Source: Deltaproteobacteria bacterium
GTDB taxonomy: Bacteria > Desulfobacterota > DSM-4660 > Desulfatiglandales > HGW-15
DNA length: 51,453 bases
NCBI GenBank assembly: GCA_019308985.1
Contig: JAFDHB010000007.1
Location: forward strand, 1 to 51,453
Reading direction: 5' to 3'
Shown here in pieces: positions 34,007 to 43,922 of the stretch. Positions within the stretch are counted from its first letter, which is position 1; every line of letters starts with the position of its first letter. Under the pieces are notes generated by a model, which had not been told where the DNA came from, searched no databases, and was given only the letters and a program-made list of their open reading frames with translations. A program made the position numbers and the translations under genes.

Positions 34007-34933
34007 TTATCTTCGGCCTTTTCCCGCCTTCTCGCACAGGGTTCTAACTGCTTCCATGTACATGTCCAACCCCCTCATGAAGATGTCATTGTGGTTTGCG
34101 CCAGGGATCTCGAGGAGGGTCTTATCGTCGGAGGGGCACGCGTCGTACAGGGCCTGGGCATCAGAGGAGGGGATGAGGTGATCCAATTCAGCATGGATGA
34201 TCAGGATCGGTTTGTCCCAGGTCTTTATCTTTTCAAGGTTCCTTGCCCCCTGTTCTTCCCTGAACCCTATGGCGGATAGGTTTATGCCAAGGAGCTCCAG
34301 CAGCGCCCCGGTGTGGGCGAAACCGCTCTCCAATATCAGGGCGTCAATGGCCTCCTTGTGGTGGTACGCCAGCTCAAGGGCCGAGGCGCTGCCAAGGGAT
34401 CGGCCCATGACGATAAGAGGGCCCCTGAAACCGTTGGCCTGTAACCATTTCTTGGTGAACTCGAAGATAACATGACAGTCCTTCATCATTGCCGTGACGG
34501 TGGGCGTGCCCGTGGATCGGCCGTAGCCCCTGTAATCCACGGCCAGAAAATTTATGCCCATGGTGTTGTAAAGGGGGCCCAGTTCGTCATAATCAGCCAC
34601 TATCTCCCCGTTTCCGTGAAAGAAAAGGATATTGGGTGCCGCTTTCTCTTCCCCCATATGGAAGCGGCCTCCCACAACAATGTCCCTCTCCACTCCGATC
34701 AGCACTTCAACGGCGTTTTCATTCTTTACCGTAGCTTCATATTCAGGCCTCGGATGGAAAAGACCCATCAAGATTTCAGTCCTGTCCAGGTAAGAATAGT
34801 CTCTATCAGGTGTATCAGTCAACACACTCTCCCTTGCATGAATATTTGTCACTACTAGGCCCAGAAAAACTATCAGAGTGAAGACACCCCCAAGGTTCCA
34901 AGAAGGCCTCCTTCCTATGGTGCTCCCTATCAC
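34007..34933 (-). CDS. Exported alpha/beta hydrolase (BEM46/ABHD-like)
   Basis: A 308-residue serine hydrolase of the BEM46/ABHD13-like alpha/beta family. Residues about 13-32 (LGGVFTLIVFLGLVVTNIHA) form a signal or anchor. LFFHGNGEIVADY is the oxyanion region and GRSLG in VMGRSLGSASALELAYHH the nucleophile elbow. The acid is in HAELDHLIPSSDAQ and the His in IPGANHNDIF, so the catalytic triad is complete. The start codon overlaps the stop of the TIGR04076 gene in an ATGA arrangement, indicating coupled translation. The substrate is unknown. Confidence 0.88.
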   Translation of the reverse strand: MIGSTIGRRPSWNLGGVFTLIVFLGLVVTNIHARESVLTDTPDRDYSYLDRTEILMGLFHPRPEYEATVKNENAVEVLIGVERDIVVGGRFHMGEEKAAPNILFFHGNGEIVADYDELGPLYNTMGINFLAVDYRGYGRSTGTPTVTAMMKDCHVIFEFTKKWLQANGFRGPLIVMGRSLGSASALELAYHHKEAIDALILESGFAHTGALLELLGINLSAIGFREEQGARNLEKIKTWDKPILIIHAELDHLIPSSDAQALYDACPSDDKTLLEIPGANHNDIFMRGLDMYMEAVRTLCEKAGKGRR

Positions 34934-35223
34934 TGCCTCCTTTCTATTTCGAAGACTACCGTCCCCCCTCCGGTATAGTCACAGGGATCAAGACACTGGA
35001 CAAATACCTTTTTGCCGTCACGGGATAAGCCCAGGTCTCTCGGCTCCACACCTCTGTAAAGGGCAACGTAGTAGGGCATGATGGAAGAGATGGAATGAAG
35101 GCACAGGTTGTCTGTCTCTCTGAGGTTCAGGCGATAGCCATGGTCCAGCACAATCCTGTCCCCGATCCTGTAAACAGGGCAGTGTCCCCGAATGTCCTTT
35201 ACCGTGATGATCAGTGCGCCCAT
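34930..35223 (-). CDS. TIGR04076 family protein
   Basis: A 97-residue protein matching the TIGR04076 family, small anaerobe-rich proteins of unknown function. The signatures are IITVKDIRGHCPVYRIGD with an early Cys, LCLHSISSIMPYYVALYRGV, and a late VQCLDPCDYTGGGTVVFEI. The ATG at 35223 is chosen because the family begins with this strand. A TTG-led extension to 35274 adds basic residues only. It is coupled to the downstream hydrolase gene by an ATGA overlap. Confidence 0.8.
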   Translation of the reverse strand: MGALIITVKDIRGHCPVYRIGDRIVLDHGYRLNLRETDNLCLHSISSIMPYYVALYRGVEPRDLGLSRDGKKVFVQCLDPCDYTGGGTVVFEIERRQ

Positions 35224-35368
35224 ACTGTATTTAGTCCTCAAAAATCCCCTCTTTCCTCGCTTCGCAGGAGGCAAAGATGACTGCTCTGACTTGAAATTCT
35301 GAGTCTAAAACCGCAAATTCCAAGCACCAAAATACAAATAAATTTCGTAAATTTCAAATTCCAAAAAT

Positions 35369-35545
35369 GATGGCTTCGGAAAAAATCCCAAGACCGTCAT
35401 GCCGGACTTGATAAGCCTGCCCCGGACTGTGATCAGGGGGCATCCAGAAGCCTCTGAAGTTACTGGATTCCTGCTGGAGTTTATCCAGCACTTAAGATGC
35501 GGGGCAGGACTGACAGAAACGAGCACTTTCAGACCTTTTATGAGC
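35369..35545 (+). repeat. Dispersed intergenic repeat, copy 2
   Basis: This stretch starts with gatggcttcg and closely matches 45933-46115 over nearly its whole length. It includes the shared block with gccggacttgataagcctg, the tggagtttatcc segment and the terminal gagcactttcag. It fills much of the 700-bp gap between the TIGR04076 gene and bamF. The outer ends are more decayed than in copy 3. The rest of the gap holds AT-rich sequence with no gene that I can support. Confidence 0.8.
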
Positions 35546-35928
35546 TTGTCAATAATCAATGACCAAAACCCTTTGAAGGCGGGACAGTGTTTGGATTTTC
35601 GAATTTTGGTCATGCGCAGCGCAGGCGCTGGCCCCGCGTGTTGAAAATTGTTTGATATTTGGGTAGCGTATGCCAAGAAATGTAAATCGGTGCTGATCCA
35701 TGGTTGTTTCCCATTCATAATATGTTCTTTCTTTTATCTTGACGTCTGTCACGCGGCGGATTACAGTCCAATTGATGATCAAGACATATGCGGATAAGCA
35801 TACCCGGGACATTTACGTGAAAGGTAAATCGAAACGTGTTGTACCCTCATTAAGAGAAGTGAAGGCTGATCTCGTTTTTTGAAATGCCAAGGGTGAGGGA
35901 AAGTTCCGGGGTGTACTCCGGTGGTTCT

Positions 35929-36771
35929 TTACCCGGCTGCCTTCTTGCCCTTTCTGGCTATGGTCCTTTCCTCTTCAGGGATCGGGGGCGGAGCGGGTTC
36001 ACCGGAAAGCTTCAGTACCGCGCTGAACCGTGAAGGACAAACTTCAAGGCAGGTCCCGCACTTTATGCACATGTCTTGATCAATGACGTGGATCCTGTTC
36101 TTGCCCCCGTCGATCGCCTCTACGGGGCACCTCCTGGCGCAAATCATGCAGGCCTGGCACTTTTCCGGGTCTATGTAATAAGAAGGGATTTCCTTGAATA
36201 ATTGGTCTATCTCCTCCGTCGTGAAAAACCCCTCATATTCGGATTCGCTCTGGAGACGTGTTTCCAGTTTCTCTCTTTTCGCCAGCTTGATGTAAGGGAC
36301 CAGCTTGATGACTTCCTGAATCTTGCACTTCAACTCTCCTTCGTCCAGTCCTTCGGACTCCCCGAGAGGCCCTATTTCCTTGACCTTGTTGCTGAAATCG
36401 TTGACAACCTCGGCAAAAAGCATGCCTTCGCCGGAAGACATGAATTCCACCCTCAGCCTTTCAGGATTTAGTCCTATGTGTTCCATTATCCTCTTGGACA
36501 GAAGGACCATATTTAGGGCGTGGTAATTACCGTGGGTGACATAGTTACACTCATTCAGCCGGCAGCCGCCTACAAAGACGCCATCGGTTCCGTTGGAGAA
36601 GGCCCGGAATATGAAGGCCATGTCGACCCTTCCGGAACACATGACGCGTATCAGCCTGATATCGGTGGTATATTGCAGTCTGGAAACTCCAGCCAGGTCA
36701 GCAGCCCCGTATGCTCACCAATGACAAACGAAACCCAATATACTTGGTTTGAATATTGAACCTTTAGCCAT
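35929..36771 (-). CDS. bamF: MvhD/BamF-type electron carrier with in-frame UGA (selenocysteine)
   Basis: A 280-residue protein if the UGA at 36715-36717 is read as selenocysteine (position 19). The N-terminal MvhD domain then reads ILGFVCHW-U-AYGAADLAG, where Cys is usual in MvhD/VhuD, and continues without a break into IRVMCSGRVDMAFIFRAF. The ATG has a GAAGGGGA site. A middle helical region precedes two 4Fe-4S motifs from residue 205 (CQACMICARRCP, then CIKCGTCLEVCP). MvhD passes electrons from a hydrogenase or other donor to HdrA; in bam clusters BamF is thought to link the HdrA-like subunit to further carriers. It is the last gene of the bam operon, 52 bases after bamE. bamG-H-I are absent. 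Confidence 0.85.
36680..36696 (-). promoter_or_regulatory. Candidate SECIS hairpin in bamF
   Basis: Starting 19 bases after the UGA, CTGG...CCAG can pair around a 9-base loop that contains GGAG (alternatively CTGGA...TCCAG around GTT). Bacterial SECIS elements lie just 3' of the UGA. This stem is short, so the assignment is tentative, but its position is right. Confidence 0.45.
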
Positions 36772-36823
36772 TCCCCTTCACCTCGTTCTTTGCCGATACC
36801 ATCCTAGGCCGATCTGCCGGCTC

Positions 36824-39800
36824 CTATGCATCTCCGACCGCTGCGGCCATGGGTTGCTCAATTTCCTCTTCTGGAGCCGTTGCATCGATCTGGCTTATGA
36901 TCTCTTCATCGGTATAGTGCTTCAGCCTGATAGCCCCGGTGGGACACACTGCGTTACAGAGACCGTCTCCCTTGCAGATGACGGGATTAACAACGGCCTT
37001 TTTCCCCTGTTTGGTCTCTCGAAACTCTATGGCGCCATAGGTGCAGGCCGAAATGCAGGCACCGCACCCCATACACCTCTTCTCATGCACTTCGCAAACA
37101 GATCCTGACACGGTGACAATATCATGTGAGAGGAGGGTCAGGGCCCTTCCGGCAGCTCCGTAAGCCTGGTTGATGGTTTCCTGAATGTGCTTGGGATAGT
37201 GAGCCATTCCACAGAGGTAGACGCCATCTGCGGCAAACTCTACAGGCCTCAGTTTTACATGGGCCTCCTTGAAAAACTCGTCCGGCCCCAGGGTGACCTT
37301 GAACTGTTGAGACACTTCCTTGTTTTGCTCTGGGGGGATGACGGCCGCGGCCAGGGCAAGGATATCGGCATCTACGGCAAGGCTCCGGCCCAGGACATAA
37401 TCCTGAAAAGTAACCCTTAAGACACGTCTGCCACCTTCCTCTACCGCTTCCACCCGGGGCTTGTCTTCAGGCTCATAGCGGATGAACCTTACGTCTTTGT
37501 TGGACGCTTCACGGTAATAGTCCTCCTTGAAACCATAGGTCCTCATATCACGATACAGGACGTAAATGTCCATCTCCGGGTTGATTTCTTTAAGCTTCAG
37601 GGCGTTCTTGACCGCCTGACTGCAGCATACCCGGCTGCAATAATTCCTCTCTTCATTCCTGCATCCCACACACTGGATCATCACCAGGCTCCGGGCCTTG
37701 ACAACCCCTTCTTCCCTCTCGGCGATCCGCTCTTCCAGCTCCAAAAGATTCATCACCCTCTCATCTTCCCCGTAAAGGTACTCGGTGGGCTTGTACTCTT
37801 CCGCACCCGTGGCGATCACTGCTGCTCCATGTTTTATCTCTGTGTCTCCCCTCTCAGACTTCACCTTGGTCACAAAATTTCCCACATATCCTGTGGCTTC
37901 CGTGATGACGGCGTCGGTGTAAACATGGATCAAGGGGTGCCGGTAGACCTTGCTTATGAGGTCGCTCAGATAGGCCTGCACATCCATTCCTTCCAGGGTG
38001 TAATGGAGCCTTCGGGCCATACCACCCAGTTCTTTCTCCTTTTCAAGCAGATACACCTCGTGTCCCTGTTCCGCTATGGACAGGGCGCATGTCATGCCCG
38101 CTATGCCGCCTCCGACCACCAGGGCCCTCTTGTCCACGGGCAGGTCGATCTCCTGCAAGGGCTCCAGGTAACAGGCGCGGGCTACGGACATGCGGATTAG
38201 GTCCTTCGCCTTCTCCGTGGCATCTTCCTTTTCAAGTGAATGGACCCAGGAGCAGTGTTCCCTGATATTGGCCATCTCCAGGTAGTACTGGTTGATCCCT
38301 GCCTCGCGCAGGGTGTCTCTGAACAGGGGCTCTAGGGTCCTGGGGCTACAGGCCGCGATGACCACTCGGTTTATGCCCTTCTCCTCCAGCATGTCTGTTA
38401 TTTCTTTGGCGCAATTGGTTGCACAGGAAAAGAGCTGTTCCTGGGCGTAGACGACATTGGGCAAGGTCAGGGCATATTCCACCGTGGAAGAGACGTCCAC
38501 CACCTTACCGATATTAGCGCCACAATGACACACAAAGACCGCGATCTTGGGCTCCTCTTCCGCGAGATCTTTTTCCTCGGGATAGACCCTCTCTTCCGCA
38601 AGTCTCCCGCGCCGGAAGTCGAGTAGTTCCCCGCACTGGGACCCGGCTCCACTGGCGGAAAAAACTGATTCGGGGATGTCCAGGGGGCCCTGGAATGCCC
38701 CGCTTACGAAGATTCCAGGGCGAGTGGTCTCCATGGGGTTCACGGGATTGGTCTTGCAGAATCCATGGGAGTTGAGTTCAACTCCGAATTTCTCGGCCAA
38801 GGCGGCGTAATCAGCGGGCGGATTCAGGCCCACGGACAATACCACCATGTCGAACTCCTCTTCCTTTACTGCGTCATCGGGAGAAGCGTATCTTACAAGC
38901 ACATTCTTTGTCTCCGGGTCTTCACCCACGATGGATACGTAGCTCCTTATGATCCGCACCCCGGGTAGCTGCTCGGCCCTTTGAAAGTAGGGCTCAAAAT
39001 CCTTGCCATAGGATCGAATGTCGTTATGAAATATTGTGCACTCCGCCCCGGCATCATGCTCTTTCATCAAGATCACTTGTTTCTGGGTGTAGGTACAGCA
39101 TACGGCCGAACAATAGCTGTTATCACCCGGGGTGACCCGCCTGGAGCCTACACACTGGATCCAGGCTACCTTGTGGGGGTGTTCCCTGTCGGAAGCACGC
39201 AAGATCTCTCCTTCGTAAGGTCCTGTGGAACACAACAGGCGCTCAAAATCCATGCTTGTCACCACGTTCTGGAATTTTCCATAGCCGTATTCCTGCTTTA
39301 TCCTGGGATCAAAGGGCTCAAACCCCGGGGAAAGCAAAATCGCCCCTACCTTGACTTCTATCTCTTCCGGCTTTTGGGTGAAATCTATGGCATAGTTCTT
39401 ACATACGCTTTCGCATATGGCACACTTCTTCTCTTTGAGGTAAAGACAGGTCTCATCGATATAGGTAATAAGGGGGACCGCCTGGGAGAAGTATATGTGG
39501 ATGGCCTTGTTCTTGGATATCTCCTGGTTATACTGATCAGGGTATTGGACCGGGCAGTATTCCACGCACGTAGTACAGCCAGTACACTTCTCCTCGATAA
39601 CATACCTGGGTTTCTTTTTCAGGCTTACCCTGAAATCCCCTGCTTCACCTTCCACCTTCTGTACTTCAGTATAAGTCAGGACCTCTATGTTGGGATGCCG
39701 GCCGACCTCGACCAGTTTCGGTGCGAGTATTCACATGGAGCAGTCGTTGGTGGGAAAGGTCTTGTCCAACTGCGCCATATGGCCGCCGATGGCGGGCAGC

Positions 39801-39961
39801 CTTTCAACGAGGTAGACCTTGAAATCAGCCGAGGCAAGATCCAAGGCCGCCTGGATACCGCTTATGCCGCCACCGACAACCATCACGTCTCCAAAACTGC
39901 TCTCACCCGGACCTTTGCGCAATCTCTGAATTTTTTCCTTCAGTGATAGTTCCTTCTCCAC
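36824..39961 (-). CDS. bamE: Double HdrA-like flavoprotein BamE with in-frame UGA (selenocysteine)
   Basis: A 1,045-residue iron-sulfur flavoprotein when the UGA at 39731-39733 is read as Sec77. It starts at a GTG. The first HdrA module has [11 protein letters not shown] near residue 30, [21 protein letters not shown], and ferredoxin cysteines ([22 protein letters not shown]). A linker with VCHCGANIG and [11 protein letters not shown] follows. The second HdrA module starts near residue 600 ([16 protein letters not shown]). Two C-terminal 4Fe-4S motifs ([28 protein letters not shown]) end it. The paralogue at 50813 has Cys at the same place, which supports selenocysteine over a true stop. BamE is the likely flavin-bifurcating hub feeding low-potential electrons to BamBC. 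It lies between bamD (22 bases) and bamF. Confidence 0.9.
39702..39721 (-). promoter_or_regulatory. Candidate SECIS hairpin in bamE
   Basis: Counting the U of UGA as base 1, bases 13-32 can fold as CCGA/UCGG plus CU/AG with small bulges around a GGUCG apical loop. The GGUC sits at bases 21-24. In the E. coli fdhF element the loop GGUC is at 22-25, so both distance and loop sequence fit a bacterial SECIS. Confidence 0.65.
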
Positions 39962-39983
39962 TTGTCACCACCCTCGCGAAATA

Positions 39984-41135
39984 TTAGACTACTTCCTGTA
40001 TTATTTCCGTGATGTCCTTGACTTCTACAGCCTCTCCGCCGTCCACGTTCAACCTGCTATCCTCGAAATTGGTAATACAATAGGGACACGATGTCACCAG
40101 AACATCAGCCTGAACTTCTTTGGCCTGCTCCAACCTCAGATCAGAAAACCTCTCGCCCTTGACGGTCTCCATCCAAATCCTGCCTCCACCTCCTCCACAG
40201 CAGAGACTGTTACTACGGCACTCCTCGAACTCGATAAGGTCGAGGCCGGGTATATTCCTCAAGAGCTCGCGCGGCTCTTCGTATATCCCGTTATGCCTCC
40301 CCAGGTAACAGGGATCATGATAAACAACCCTCTTGGGGTACTCCTTGCTCAGCTCGAGTTTGCCGTCCCTGACAAGATCCAACAAGTACTGAGTTACATG
40401 CACTACCTCAAAATTGACCCTGAATTCAGGATACTCGTTCTTGAATGTGTGATAACAGTGGGGAGAGGAAACGAGGATCTTCTTCACGCCGCTGTCCACA
40501 AAACTCTTGATGTTCTCCCTGGCCAGACGCTTGAAAAGCTCCTCGTCTCCTGTTTTGCGGATGCTTTCACCACAGCAGCTCTCACCAGGGCCAAGTATCC
40601 CAAAGTCCGTCTCTCCACCCTTCAGAATCTCTGCCGTCGCCCTGCCGACCTTCTTCAGCCTTGGATCGTAGCTGAGATAACAACCCGGGAAATACAAAAA
40701 CTCCATCCCCTCGTCAAGGGCCTCAATGGACAGATCCTTCGCCCAATCCGCCCTTTTCGCCCGTTCCTCGTTCAAAGGATTCCCTTCTCCTACCAGACTG
40801 GCACTCACAGTGCGGATAGGCTTCACCGAATTGGGAAATACGCCGTACTCAGTGGCAATCCTGCGCAGAGATACCACAGACTCTATCTGCTGCACATCCC
40901 TCGGGCACTGCTGGGGACACCTCCCGCAGGTGGTACACCGCCACAGGTCCTCACTCTCTATCTCGGTCAATCCAAAAGTCGCCTGACGCACTATCCTGCG
41001 CATACTAAAGGTAGTAACCCTGTTCCACGGGCAGACAGTGTCACACAACCCGCACTCAAAACACCTCTTGAAGGCATCCCCACCCTTCTCCTTTATGAGG
41101 TCTACTATCTCCTTGTAATCAGCTAGATTTTCCAC
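39984..41135 (-). CDS. bamD: HdrD/GlpC-type iron-sulfur protein BamD
   Basis: A 383-residue cytoplasmic electron carrier. Two N-terminal 4Fe-4S motifs, CFECGLCDTVCP and CTTCGRCPQQCP, are followed by two CCG domains. The first is YFPGCYLSYDPR with SCCGES and SPHCYHTF; the second is YHDPCYLGRHNGIYEEPRE with LCCGGGGGR and SCPYC. This is the fused HdrB/HdrC (HdrD) layout seen in BamD, which binds a non-cubane cluster and shuttles electrons between BamE and BamBC. The GTG start follows a GAGAGGG site. It is part of the bamBCDEF operon, 35 bases after bamC. Confidence 0.9.
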   Translation of the reverse strand: MENLADYKEIVDLIKEKGGDAFKRCFECGLCDTVCPWNRVTTFSMRRIVRQATFGLTEIESEDLWRCTTCGRCPQQCPRDVQQIESVVSLRRIATEYGVFPNSVKPIRTVSASLVGEGNPLNEERAKRADWAKDLSIEALDEGMEFLYFPGCYLSYDPRLKKVGRATAEILKGGETDFGILGPGESCCGESIRKTGDEELFKRLARENIKSFVDSGVKKILVSSPHCYHTFKNEYPEFRVNFEVVHVTQYLLDLVRDGKLELSKEYPKRVVYHDPCYLGRHNGIYEEPRELLRNIPGLDLIEFEECRSNSLCCGGGGGRIWMETVKGERFSDLRLEQAKEVQADVLVTSCPYCITNFEDSRLNVDGGEAVEVKDITEIIQEVV

Positions 41136-41170
41136 GGCACCCTCTCACTTTCCCCCTTGTAGTTGGTATT

Positions 41171-41716
41171 CTAACCCTTTTTTTCTTCCACCATTCGGGC
41201 AACGGTATCTACCAGTTTATCCAGCCCGTATTCCTCTACCAGGGCCTCCAGCCCTACCTCCAGGTCCTCCACCTTGGGTTCTTCTTCCTCTACTTCCTCT
41301 TCGATCTCTTCGTAGGTCAGGGCATCGGCCAGGCACCACTGGACACACATGGGCTCATCCAGGGGCGGATCAGATTCGCACATGTCGCATTTCAAAGGAA
41401 GCTCTGAGTCCGGTTCCTTGAACAGGTCCCGCGACGGGCAGGATGCCCTGCAAAATGCACACTCATCGTACTCCTTCCCATCGATCACGTATTTGTCCCT
41501 GCCGGCACATTCGGCCTTGGTGTATTCCCCGGCATATACCGGAATGAATATGTCTTTCAATGGTTCGTGGATCACCTGTATGCGAGACCTGCCAGGATTA
41601 TTGGTACTGTATTTCGGGGCTGCATGGAAGGCAGAGCAGACTACCTCGCAGGCCCGACAGCCGTTACATTTATCTACATCGATTTTGATTACCTTTTTCT
41701 TTCTTTTCACGCCCAT
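41171..41716 (-). CDS. bamC: Benzoyl-CoA reductase electron-transfer subunit BamC
   Basis: A 181-residue polyferredoxin of the HybA/DMSO-reductase-B type. Four Cys groups are visible: DKCNGCRACEVVCSAFH, ECAFCRASCPSRD, PLKCDMCESDPPL, and the later CVQWCLADALTYEEI. A strongly acidic stretch (EEVEEEEPKVED) precedes a C-terminal helix. BamC binds BamB and passes electrons to the tungsten site. The ATG at 41716 is chosen because a GAGGTGG site precedes it. An in-frame upstream extension overlaps the end of bamB. The protein has the same length as its paralogue at 50204. Confidence 0.92.
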   Translation of the reverse strand: MGVKRKKKVIKIDVDKCNGCRACEVVCSAFHAAPKYSTNNPGRSRIQVIHEPLKDIFIPVYAGEYTKAECAGRDKYVIDGKEYDECAFCRASCPSRDLFKEPDSELPLKCDMCESDPPLDEPMCVQWCLADALTYEEIEEEVEEEEPKVEDLEVGLEALVEEYGLDKLVDTVARMVEEKKG

Positions 41717-41744
41717 CGCTGTTACCACCTCTTCTATCCCTTGT

Positions 41745-43748
41745 TCACGCCGAGGTCTCTCTGGGGGACACCTCTTCACCCTCCGTCAAGATACTCCTCT
41801 TCACCAGGTCTTCTGCAACGTAATCCAGCCCCAGCTTGGCAAGGGTCTCTTTCGTGGGTATTCCCTGCCTGTTCCAGCCCTTGAACTTGTAATACTCGTC
41901 CAGCAGCTTGGCCTCCAGCTCAGGGAACCTCTTCCTCCAGTGATCATCAGGGGGTTTCTCATCCTTCCTCCTCAGCCCCCTCCTCGCGTTGATCGCCCTG
42001 AGCAGGTTGCGGTTCCTCCTGGTGATCTCCCACAGCCCGTCCTCGTCCACGTCTATCCCGGCGCCTGCTGAGACAAATTTCGGCAGGTTGTGTATGTGGT
42101 AGGGAGGCTTCAGGGGAAACGATGACAGGCCGGCGCACAGCCCAAGGGCGTCATCTATGTAATGCATGGTCTCCTGCCAGTCTACCAGGTCGCAGATCAT
42201 GTCAGGCGGCGGCCAAAAGGGGAACTTCTTGTCCTCATCCCCCCACTCCAGCACGAATCTCTTGAATTCTTCTTCCTTCTTGGTGGGGACCTGTATCCAG
42301 TCCTTAACAAAATCCTCCCTCAACTCCATGGTGGGAAATGGCGCCTGGGGGAGCTGCCCTTCGATTTGGGTGATGTTGGCCTTCTCGCCCGTGGCCCACA
42401 TGATGTAATATATGGGGTTTAGCATCCCCAGCTTGATGGGGATCTGTTCATGCTTCTTGATGGTGTTATGATCGTAGACCTCCGCCCCTTTGCCTATCTT
42501 GCGGGCCGCCCAGTAGACTCCATCGGCCAGGACATCCCCTATCCCTTCCCTGCGGACAATCCTGTCAAGCAGCCAGAAAAATCGCTCCTCGTTGTCCTTG
42601 GGGAACCCGGGCATGTCAGCATCGGTCAGGATCCCTGCCTCGTATAGCTCAACCGCAAAGGCCATCACCTGGGGCGTGGTGTACCCGTCCACACCGTACT
42701 CCTGGGCCCTGCCGGCGATCTTGAATCCAAAGTCCAGGTCCGACATGGCCGCCATGGTATAGGTGAGCTTGGAGTAGCATTTCATCATGTACTTGGGCAC
42801 ACCGAGTACCGGGTAAGTAACTATGGCGCCGCATTTCATGGGGCAGTTATGGCAGCTTATCAGCCGCTCCACGGCGTTCTCCTGGATCCTCTTCCACTGC
42901 TCGGCTATCTCCTCGGTCCAGAAGTCCTTCCTCCGGTGCCGGGCGTTTCCCCAGGCAAAGCTCGTGGTGTGCCACTGCTCATCATGGATGGCCATCTCTT
43001 GAGGGGAGCCAATACCGGCGAGGATAGGCGGAACGCCCTTAATGGGATTCTCCGCACGAAACTGTATGTATTTCAGGATTTCATTGCAGAGCTCAAAAAA
43101 CTCATCCGGTCTGGCCACGCTGATGTCCCCCCTGCCCCGAACGGCTATCGCCTTGACACCCTTGTCTCCCATGACAGCGCCGATGCCGCCCCGGCTGGCG
43201 CTTGATCTCTCATGCTCAATGGAGGCATAGTAGACCCGGTTCTCACCGGCCAGGCCGATAGCAGCCACCCTGGCCTTGGGCTCCTCCAGCTCCTCCCTGA
43301 TCAGCTCAGCCGTCTCAAGGGCACCTTTGCCGCTCAGGTGCCTCGCATCCCGGAGCTCAACCTTGCCGTTGTTTATCCACAGATACACCAGGTCAGGGGA
43401 CTTGCCCCGGAAAATCACCTTGTCATACCCGGCATATTTCAGCTCAGGGGCAAAAAACCCGCCCATCATGGAGTAGGCCATGAACAGGGTCTGGGGTGAA
43501 AAGGTGGAAACAATCGTGCGATTGGCGCCAGGAGCAGGGGTGCCCCCCAAGAGCCCTGTGCTGAATATCAGCAGGTTGTCAGGAGAAAAGGGTTCGATCT
43601 CCGGAGGGACCCTGTCCCACAGGATCTTGGCGTTGGTCCCCAGGCCGCCGAGATGCAGCTCGGTCAACTCCGGCTCAGTCACCACCTTTTCAATGCTACC
43701 ACGGGATAAATCAATCTCCAAATTGATACCTGTCTCTGCGTACCTCAT
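41745..43748 (-). CDS. bamB: Tungsten-dependent benzoyl-CoA reductase catalytic subunit BamB
   Basis: A 667-residue AOR-family enzyme that reduces benzoyl-CoA to cyclohexa-1,5-diene-1-carboxyl-CoA without ATP, in the cytoplasm. It begins MRYAETGINLEIDLSRG. The pterin motif SRGGIGAVMGDKGVKA lies at residues 185-200. The catalytic segment GSPQEMAIHDEQWH carries E251, H255, E257 and H260, the residues described around the tungsten in the Geobacter enzyme. Cluster cysteines are C299, C302 and C306 (SCHNCPMKCG) and the tungsten-ligand Cys is C324 (MMKCYSKLTY). All key residues are kept, so the benzoyl-CoA assignment is strong. It is the first gene of bamBCDEF. Confidence 0.95.
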   Translation of the reverse strand: MRYAETGINLEIDLSRGSIEKVVTEPELTELHLGGLGTNAKILWDRVPPEIEPFSPDNLLIFSTGLLGGTPAPGANRTIVSTFSPQTLFMAYSMMGGFFAPELKYAGYDKVIFRGKSPDLVYLWINNGKVELRDARHLSGKGALETAELIREELEEPKARVAAIGLAGENRVYYASIEHERSSASRGGIGAVMGDKGVKAIAVRGRGDISVARPDEFFELCNEILKYIQFRAENPIKGVPPILAGIGSPQEMAIHDEQWHTTSFAWGNARHRRKDFWTEEIAEQWKRIQENAVERLISCHNCPMKCGAIVTYPVLGVPKYMMKCYSKLTYTMAAMSDLDFGFKIAGRAQEYGVDGYTTPQVMAFAVELYEAGILTDADMPGFPKDNEERFFWLLDRIVRREGIGDVLADGVYWAARKIGKGAEVYDHNTIKKHEQIPIKLGMLNPIYYIMWATGEKANITQIEGQLPQAPFPTMELREDFVKDWIQVPTKKEEEFKRFVLEWGDEDKKFPFWPPPDMICDLVDWQETMHYIDDALGLCAGLSSFPLKPPYHIHNLPKFVSAGAGIDVDEDGLWEITRRNRNLLRAINARRGLRRKDEKPPDDHWRKRFPELEAKLLDEYYKFKGWNRQGIPTKETLAKLGLDYVAEDLVKRSILTEGEEVSPRETSA

Positions 43749-43922
43749 TTTTCCCCCTTATAGGTTGCCAAAATCCGGAATGGTTTCCCGAGAGTTACAA
43801 ACATTCAAGCAAAAAACCGGTTACTCATGCCCTATTTCTCTCAGGGCGATGTTCACTGAGTCGGGAAATCACTCTCGGTCGGCGCAGTAGATTCTCTGGC
43901 CTGCAACTCATTGAGACTGTTA

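Noticed and set aside
35549..35812. Minus-strand open frame of 87 codons in the gap before bamF
   Set aside because: It overlaps the edge of the dispersed repeat, lacks a ribosome-binding site and has no recognisable domain.
35929..36642. Treating the MvhD-like gene as a 237-residue protein starting after the UGA
   Set aside because: A well-placed ATG with a ribosome-binding site lies upstream at 36771, and the intervening residues complete the MvhD domain when UGA is read as selenocysteine.
36824..39655. Reading the bamE region as two separate genes, a 76-residue protein and a 943-residue protein
   Set aside because: The UGA between them replaces a Cys that is present in the paralogue at the window end, and similarity continues without a break across the codon. 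Selenocysteine is the simpler reading.
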